Below are positions 17,842 through 22,294 of a stretch of 22,294 bases of DNA, piece after piece (position 1 is the stretch's first letter; every line of letters starts with the position of its first letter). The stretch is taken from positions 166,797 to 189,090 of the forward strand of contig VHZZ01000901.1 in the NCBI GenBank assembly GCA_009801015.1. Reading direction: 5' to 3'. This DNA comes from Silene noctiflora. Its lineage: Eukaryota; Streptophyta; Magnoliopsida; Caryophyllales; Caryophyllaceae. Below the pieces are notes generated by a model that ran no database searches, was not told where the DNA came from, and saw only the letters and a program-made list of their open reading frames with translations. A program made the position numbers and the translations under genes.

Positions 17842-17884
17842 ATCTTCCCCCCTTAAAATGAACTTCGTCCTCGAAGTTCGCCTC
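17842..17884 (-). other. Polypurine tract and adjoining box of the LTR1 element
   Basis: On the minus strand, GAACTTCGAGGACGAAGTTC is followed by ATTTTAAGGGGGGAAGAT and then the LTR start. This is the priming site for plus-strand DNA and the typical end of Tekay/Del elements. Confidence 0.8.
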
Positions 17885-18826
17885 GATCTCTCCTCTCAAC
17901 ACTCTCTGAAGACTTTTTCCAATATCGTTACCGATGTCTTTCCCGAACATTCACTCTTGTCATGCTGCTTTCATTCTCATCTCTCTCACTTGGATCACTT
18001 TTGTAATCTTTACCGAGTACACTTTCTTTCACTCATACACTTAATTATCATGCTTATTTTCTCTTTAAATCTCAATTGTTACATTCACTCCCCCTAAAAT
18101 AGAACTTTGTCCCGAAGTTCGCCGCTCAATATCGCGAATACTCTCATAAACCACCTAATAGGATCCATAATTAGGCAACCTCTCGGTCTAAAAACACTCC
18201 CTTTCTACTAAACATGTCTCATGGTCAACATCACATGGTGATAAAACCGTCTACAACATTCTCCCACTATGGTTTCCATATGGTCAAAGTACAAGGTCAA
18301 ACTCCACATTCGCATTCTAACCCCGTAAGCAATCCCGACTCATATCACTATTGTCATACTCTACTCATGATGACTTCTACATATACATTATGAGGTTTAT
18401 ATCCTCATAACCAAAACATGTAACTTTAAACAACGATGATGCAACACGATCACTATATCTTTTAATATGATTCAACTATTATCCACACTTATCATTTCCG
18501 TATATCTCATATTACGCATATACAACTTTACATCCACCACATGATCACACATGTGTTCGAGTCTACCTCTACTTTATACAATCATTCTCGTTTATAACCA
18601 TTACAATACTATCATCATAAAATCAAGGAAATCATCACATGTCACGTATGATTATTACATCCCTTTGTCGTCAAATTAGTCATGCCACATTACTATCGAT
18701 CAATTAGACACTTTAAGTGCTAACACTTTAAGCCATAACAATACACCAAGCAACATAGTCAAACGTAAACAATGCATGAAATTTAGTCATGCAAGTTCTA
18801 CTATGCCAAATCGACTACCAAAGGAC
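17885..18826 (-). mobile_element. Internal 3' region of the LTR1 element, no coding sequence recognised
   Basis: Follows the polypurine tract on the inner side. At 18081-18122 there is a second, diverged copy of the same box (minus strand GAACTTCGGGACAAAGTTCT, then TTTTAGGGGGAGTG). The remainder is AT-rich without integrase or chromodomain motifs, consistent with a long 3' untranslated region. The inner boundary near 18826 is guessed from the change of character. Confidence 0.5.
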
Positions 18827-19204
18827 TGTTGGTGTCGCAAAGTATGGGTACATACTCGATACTTGATCGATTATAGGCAAAAGGGCCTAAACCAAACAAT
18901 ATGGGCCATAAATAGTGCACTCGGTTGAGTGAAATGGGTCACTCGGCCGAGTAGAATCCACTCGGTCGAGTAAATATGTCACTCGGCCAAGTGTCGGGTG
19001 GGCAGAATGCAAGTCAAATGGAAAACACGGCTCACTCGGTTGAGTGAGAGATCCACTCGGTCGAGTAAGCGAGCACTCGGCCGAGTGAAAGAGGGCACTT
19101 GGCTGAGTGTCACTGGGCAGAATCTCTTTGAGGGAAATTGGCCTCCAAAATCACCTACTTATCACACAAACGCAAAGGAGTCTCAATGGTGGTTATCACA
19201 CCAT
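18827..19204. repeat. Second palindrome array, CACTCGNNCGAGTG type
   Basis: 18918-19112 holds about eight copies (centres GT, GC, TT): CACTCGGTTGAGTG, CACTCGGCCGAGT, CACTCGGTCGAGT and so on, spaced about 20-26 bases with one longer gap containing GGGCAGAATGC. A similar GGGCAGAATCT follows the last copy. The stretch starts TGTTGGTGTCGC at 18827, which might be an element edge. Confidence 0.75.
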
Positions 19205-20540
19205 CATAAACCTCAAATGTAAAAAAACTTTGGCCTTATGGCCGAGATTATACAACATACAAATTATTCGAGTCTCAACTGAGACAAATGTTAAACAAAT
19301 TCGATTGATAATAAGTAAAACTGATTGACAACCGAGACTAAGTGATCTAAGACTCTAAGTAGACTCATCGTTCTGCTCCTTACGTCCCAGCAACCAATAA
19401 CCTGCTAATTAATCTGCTCCCCAATTAATCGGAAATATCAATTGGTTCACCACAAGACGCGATCAATTAAAGCAAGCATCAATTCATTTTGACATAGACA
19501 AGAAAGCACACAAGTCAACCAATGGTCGAGTAGGATAAATAAACAATAGTAATTAAATATGCTGCAGTATGATATGCAATGCATATGCGCAATCCTCCGA
19601 AACACCCGTTCATCCCGTCAATCCCTGGCCCGTGGAAAACAATGCAATGATACCCAACACGCTGTTTAAGCATCATCTTCCCTGTATGGTACAAAATGAA
19701 ACCCACTCCGGTATTCATCTTCCCGGACACGAGGCTGGGGAAACCAATGTAGTATGCTATGAATGCAATGCAACCAATATAAATAAGAATGCAACACAAT
19801 CATCTTGGTTACGAAAACCAAGGCATCCAATATAAACCATCCATGATATAATTAATAATAACCATCCATGATATTACCATTAATAAACATCCATCCACAT
19901 AACACAGAAATACCATAAGAGAAATTGAGTAGATATCCTACCTTGTAAGAAAATACTCCGCTTAATAATATAAGTAAAGAAATCAAAAGCGGTCCTCGAC
20001 AAAACCGTCGCCTATAAACATAATTATACTAAATTACTAATCGTCCTAATTAATTAATAATTAAATAAATTACGAAACGCGAATAACGAAACTAATTACG
20101 AAACCGACTTAAAAACAAAACACTAAGCACACGGCTAAAACCGCACAAACACCGCCCCTTCACACGACTCCCACGACCACCACGGTTAACCACCAGGACC
20201 ACTCTCACCACCAGCCTGACCACCTCACAGCCACCATCACCCTCGACACACTCACCAACCCCAACAGCCATCAGACATGACGCCTACACGAGGCCTACAC
20301 CTACGACTCACACGCACACCTTACAAACACTCAACCACCGTAGTACCACCGTGGCCATCCACGACCGACAGTGACACCAACCCTGGAACCGTTTCACGCC
20401 GACGACTCCAACCATCCTATCACCTTCGACCCTAACCTACAAAAACATCTTCAACAACCCTCTCCCTCACTCGCAGCTTTCCGGCCACCACTGCACCAAC
20501 CATCACGACCTACCACCCTACCACCACCGTCAGCACTGCC
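19205..20540 (-). mobile_element. LTR3: diverged relative of LTR1, truncated
   Basis: Blocks match LTR1 and LTR2 in the same order: AACCTGCT..CTGCTCCCC..ATCGGAAATATCA (19399-19442), a central CCCGG-containing block (19600-19740), and GAGTAGATATCCTACCTTGTA (19926-19946), corresponding to the splice-donor-like box. A short tandem repeat, AACCATCCATGATAT, occurs near 19835 and 19860. The right part (20110-20540) is strongly C-rich on the plus strand. It is interrupted at 20541 by LTR2 and its left edge is unclear. A broken, older fossil. Confidence 0.55.
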
Positions 20541-20993
20541 TGTAACACCCCAATTATCCGGCCAAGACAATTAAACGGTTACCATTTCGGTTTCCCGAGG
20601 TAGCAATTCCAAAACTCCAATCAAAGAATATTTTATTAAAAATAAATGTTTAATGATTTACACAAAAGAAATATACAATATACAAATAATGAAATACAAC
20701 TCAACTAGGTCTAAATCATCTACCTAGTAACTATATAATCGACTCCAAGTCCATAGCGCGGCCGGAATCCCGATCATGCTATATATAACCTGTAAATAAA
20801 CTGCTCCCCATATGATCGAAAATATCATATGGATCAACACAAGACACCCCGGAAATAGGTGGTAATTACACATAGCCACACACGGTCAGTTTCAATAATA
20901 TAATTAATCACGAAAGACAATAGACATGAATATGAAATGCAATTTTGAATGCACAAACACAAGTCTCTAATCATCACCACTCCACAACCAACA

Positions 20994-21262
20994 CTCCGGT
21001 ACCAGGGACACACCCACGGTACCCACAACCCAGTGATGACACCGAAGCACCAGCCACCAAAATAGCCGGACCGCAGCCCGTAAAAAGGTACTCCGGACAC
21101 ACCGGTGGTACCGGACACGAGAGCGACTCAGATCCCCTGCCAGACGACGTGACTTAACCTCACGTGTCCCTCCATAACTCAAGCCATTAATGTGAACATC
21201 CCACTTGGAGTGGGTAGCTCCAAGAGGCGACCCGAGCGTGAGATGGTCTCCCAACCGCCTCA
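20994..21262 (-). repeat. Conserved G/C-rich block of the LTR (copy 2)
   Basis: Counterpart of 16530-16795. Contains CACACCGGTGGTACCGGACA, CCTCACGTGTCCCTCC, CAAGCCATTAATGTG and GGTCTCCCAACCGCCTCACG. The minus-strand frame includes HINGLSYGGTR. Confidence 0.65.
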
Positions 21263-21687
21263 CGTCTCCAAAACGAGTATCACCGCCACAACTCCACCAA
21301 AAACCTCGAACATCCACCACAATCACATATTTCGCAACATAGAACATAATATGTCAATTGTGCAACCATCTCATGGATTATGATCTCAACATGCCAAACA
21401 TATTTATATCAACAAGTTCTCATTTTCATGTTATAATGCATTTCCACCCACAATATAAGATTAACCATTAATTATACAATCATCATGATATGATACGATT
21501 ATGCCACACAAGAGACTAGCACACATTTCCACATACATGTTATATACAACCCAACCATCATAATTATCCCCTTAATGATGCAATTAATCACTAAGCCTGT
21601 TATAATGCAAATGCTTCATTTATGAGAGCCTAATTACAACATCAAAAACAACACATACAACATTCATATTATTGAAACAGAGTAGGA

Positions 21688-21702
21688 TTAACCTACCTTT
21701 TA
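21688..21702 (-). promoter_or_regulatory. Splice-donor-like box in LTR2
   Basis: The minus strand reads CTAAAAG|GTAGGTTAATCC, the same box as in LTR1. Confidence 0.4.
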
Positions 21703-22073
21703 GCATACTCCATAAGCTAGTCCAAGACAACAAGAATCCTCCTATATTAGTATACTAAGTAAAACCCCTTATTATTACCCTTTAATTAATCATTAATCTA
21801 ATTAAAACCACTAATTAATCATCCCCGTGAAAACCCCCAAATTCTACGGTTAGGATAAACAAAGGAGAAAAATGGAATTTCACTAACAATAATAGATCGG
21901 AAATTAGGTGGGGGTTTCATCTTCAAATCCAAGCTTAATGGTCATGGGAGAGGCTTAAGGAGCATTCTAGAGAGGGAGGAGAGTGTTTGGTTGAAGGAGG
22001 AAGAAGATAGGAAATGATTTGGATTTTGGATAATAAAGAAATCTAAAAGAAGTTATCGTGGGTTCTGACCAGC

Positions 22074-22171
22074 TCACTCGATCAAGTAGAGAGTTCACTC
22101 GACCGAGTGACACATACTCGTTCGAGTACTGAGCACACTCGATCGAGGGCTCAGACCACTCGGTCGAGTAC
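22074..22171. repeat. Palindrome array in LTR2
   Basis: About five copies of the CACTCGNNCGAGTG type with varied centres (AT, AC, TT, AT, GT) and some damaged arms; in the same relative place as in LTR1. Confidence 0.8.
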
Positions 22172-22221
22172 AACTCAGTTCTCAGCAATGACCAGTTTTC
22201 GTAAAACAGTCATGACCAGTT

Positions 22222-22294
22222 TGTTGGAGTATGTGTCCTCGACAATAATGCGATCACATTAGTAAATCTCATAATAAGAATACGTAAAGGGATA
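22222..22294 (+). mobile_element. Possible start of a Ty1/copia LTR, cut by the window end
   Basis: TGTTGGAGTATGTGTCCTCG at 22222 resembles the TGTTGGA.. start of many plant copia LTRs, and it abruptly replaces the LTR2 sequence where the LTR1 counterpart continues. Only 73 bases are visible. Orientation and family are tentative. Confidence 0.4.

Larger units (their letters stand above)
20541..22221 (-). mobile_element. LTR2: second copy of the LTR1 family, inserted into LTR3
   Basis: Begins TGTAACACCCC at 20541 and follows LTR1 block by block: GGTTTCCCGAGG, AAAACTCCAAT, TATGATCG..AATATCATATGGATC, the G/C-rich block, GATTAACCTACCTTTTA, AAACCCCTTATTATTACCC, and the palindrome array. The left flank CTGCC is not a primer-binding site, so this is an outer edge and not the 5' LTR of the LTR1 element. 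Its other end is lost at 22222, where a different element begins. Divergence from LTR1 is considerable, so they are separate old insertions. Confidence 0.75.

Noticed and set aside
17738-18097. Plus-strand 119-residue frame
   Set aside because: It runs antisense across the LTR end, polypurine tract and 3' region of a minus-strand element.
20541-22221. LTR2 as the 5' partner of LTR1
   Set aside because: The base left of 20541 should then be a primer-binding site (reverse of TGGTATCAGAGC or similar); instead it is CTGCC within LTR3.

Overview
The window is plant nuclear DNA, most likely a repeat-rich intergenic region of a eudicot. It has GT..AG introns, FAR1-type Mutator transposase sequence, Ty3/gypsy LTRs of the Tekay/Del chromovirus kind and very AT-rich spacers. 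The species cannot be read from it; the repeat flavour would fit Caryophyllales, but that is an impression. I see no intact host gene and no tRNA, rRNA or CRISPR. Nearly everything recognisable is mobile DNA.

Layout. 1-1152 is AT-rich spacer with two short tandem repeats and a promoter-like patch. 1153-3508 looks like a solo LTR (TGTAACACC start, degenerate target duplication) with a TATA box and a long array of imperfect hairpins. 3509-4955 holds no gene I can support. 4956-6596 is a long-inverted-repeat foldback/Mutator-like element enclosing an unrecognised open frame; a small palindromic MITE sits in its right arm.

6772-15385 is the centrepiece: an 8.6-kb Mutator-like element (MULE) bounded by a perfect 9-bp target duplication, ATTTTGCAA, with about 70-bp degenerate terminal inverted repeats. 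It carries two decayed, convergent genes. The + strand gene (7431-11234) has an acidic/basic N-terminal region and a core resembling the DUF1985-type domain of MULE accessory proteins (VANC/Kaonashi-like), with no Ulp1 protease domain. The - strand gene (11802-14996) is a FAR1/MULE transposase with zinc-finger and DDE-region remnants. Every longer non-coding segment between the exons is packed with copies of GGTSACA, and the exons have essentially none. That pattern matches what is known of VANDAL elements, where a VANC protein recognises short motifs in the element's own non-coding DNA to counter silencing. It suggests a fossil of an analogous system with a different motif.

15395-16099 is spacer plus GGGTCGGGTC-rich sequence. 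16100-17841 is a minus-strand Tekay/Del-type LTR with its polypurine tract just to the right, followed by about 1 kb of the internal 3' region. 18827-20540 is a CACTCGNNCGAGTG palindrome array and a diverged related LTR. A second copy of the LTR1 family inserted into it at 20541 and is in turn interrupted at 22222 by what looks like the start of a Ty1/copia LTR. Three related LTRs and the solo LTR share a splice-donor-like box, and in the two whose 5' end is visible it lies about 700 nt in.
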